DNA of 5,734 nucleotides from positions 1-5,734 of the forward strand of contig JAVHOA010000014.1 of assembly GCA_036169815.1 (NCBI GenBank), written 5' to 3'. Origin of the DNA: Hydrocurvibacter sp036169815 (GTDB lineage Bacteria; Campylobacterota; Campylobacteria; Campylobacterales; Sulfurimonadaceae). The notes beneath the pieces are model-generated. The model was not told the DNA's origin and searched no databases. It saw nothing but the letters and a program-made list of their open reading frames with translations. Shown here in pieces: positions 5,168 to 5,734 of the stretch (within the stretch, counting starts at the first letter, position 1; each line of letters opens with the position of its first letter). The position numbers and the translations under genes were made by a program.

Positions 5168-5615
5168 TTTTGACCCATTTTGTCAAAAATTTATTGAGTT
5201 GATTTGCAAACTCATGGGCATCTTTTTGTGAAAATGGTTTTGGTCCTCTTGTCATCTCGCCCATCTCTCGGATCGACTCCATAAGGTTTCGCATCGCGAG
5301 ATATTGCTTGATATTATCCACACTATAAAGCGCACCTCTATGGTCAATGGCGTGGGCATTTTTGGCGATAATACGATCCGCGAGTGGGATATCGGCGGTG
5401 ATGACCAAGTCACCCATCTCTGCCATCTCAACGATCTTATGATCCGCTTCATCCGCACCCTGCTCGACGATAAGATAACTTACAAATCCACTCTCGCCGA
5501 TACTAATCTTTTTATTTGAAACCACAAAAGTTTCCAAACTAAGTCGCTCAATACTACGCAGTAAAATCGGCTTTAAAAGATTAGGAAAGGCATCGCCATC
5601 AACAAAAACTCGCAT
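5163..5615 (-). CDS. UPF0178 (DUF188) family protein, YaiI/YqxD-like
   Basis: Family hallmarks are clear: VDGDAFP at 5-11, GADEADHKIVEMAEMGDLVITADIPLAD (about 53-80) with the conserved acidic residues, DHRG (91-94) and the terminal GPKPFSQKDAHEFANQLNKFL. The acidic pockets and the fold resemble PIN-like nucleases, so a nucleic-acid role is likely, but none is firmly established. The length of 150 residues is typical. The ATG overlaps the stop of the upstream YwbE-family gene as TAATG (5617-5613), so translation is coupled. Its 3' end converges on the flagellar operon with 33 nt between the stops. A 7-bp inverted repeat (TTTTGAC/GTCAAAA, 5168-5188) lies inside its last codons. Confidence 0.92.
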   Translation of the reverse strand: MRVFVDGDAFPNLLKPILLRSIERLSLETFVVSNKKISIGESGFVSYLIVEQGADEADHKIVEMAEMGDLVITADIPLADRIIAKNAHAIDHRGALYSVDNIKQYLAMRNLMESIREMGEMTRGPKPFSQKDAHEFANQLNKFLTKWVKT

Positions 5616-5734
5616 TAGCCATAAATCTCTTGCACGCGTCCTACTTCACCGCTCATAAGGCGCACTTTTATGCCATGAGGATGCGTCGCAGAGTTTGTGA
5701 GGATATCACGCACAGTGCCATCGGTGAGTTTTCC
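5615..5734 (-). CDS. YwbE-family protein (DUF2196), 3' end only
   Basis: Only the last 39 codons are in the window; the gene runs off the right edge. The visible residues GKLTDGTVRDILTNSATHPH and the following GIKVRL, GEVGRVQEIYG match the YwbE family, small proteins of about 60-70 residues with no firmly established function. The frame is open from 5734 to the TAA at 5617-5615. It is the first of a two-gene minus-strand unit with the UPF0178 gene, with overlapping stop and start codons. Confidence 0.85.
   Translation of the reverse strand, partial: GKLTDGTVRDILTNSATHPHGIKVRLMSGEVGRVQEIYG

Noticed and set aside
5304..5519. Plus-strand frame inside the UPF0178 gene
   Set aside because: It is antisense to a gene with strong family motifs and has no ribosome binding site.

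Overview
The window looks like a chromosomal segment of a flagellated Campylobacterota (Epsilonproteobacteria) bacterium, possibly Sulfurospirillum-like. This rests on moderately low GC, a T-rich extended -10 promoter style, the form of the fliD-fliS block with sigma54-type and sigma28-type promoter matches, and the overall character of the proteins. The genus is an inference from memory of such genomes and could not be searched.

Layout. Positions 1-115 (minus strand) hold a gene absent from any protein-level view: a small bacterial SRP RNA (4.5S, ffs), with its promoter near 161-169. Divergent from it, a plus-strand cluster of three overlapping genes runs from 212 to 2692. The first is a nucleosidase/phosphorylase-fold protein, probably translated from a leaderless mRNA. 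The second is a spore-photoproduct-lyase-like radical SAM protein that starts at TTG inside the first gene. The third is a classical short-chain dehydrogenase that overlaps the end of the second. The first two genes contain an unusual recurring 12-bp palindrome, CTTACATGTAAG, with three perfect copies and one 11/12 copy.

Positions 2693-2782 form a compact flagellar promoter region with good matches to both a sigma54 (-24/-12) and a sigma28 promoter. It drives fliD (filament cap), fliS (flagellin chaperone) and an 84-residue helical protein in the position where a FliT-type FliD chaperone is often found. These three would act together in late flagellar assembly: FliS escorts flagellin, the small protein may escort FliD, and the FliD cap folds flagellin at the filament tip.

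On the opposite strand, converging on the flagellar operon, are a UPF0178 (YaiI/YqxD) protein and the 3' end of a YwbE-family gene, coupled through a TAATG overlap. The convergent junction (5125-5188) carries three abutting inverted repeats. No IS elements, CRISPR arrays, tRNAs or phage genes are visible. Apart from the SRP RNA locus, no gene-free stretch exceeds about 100 bases.

The items most worth following up are the palindrome family, the nucleosidase plus SPL-like pair (the SPL-like enzyme appears to lack the family's catalytic cysteine), and the candidate FliT analogue.
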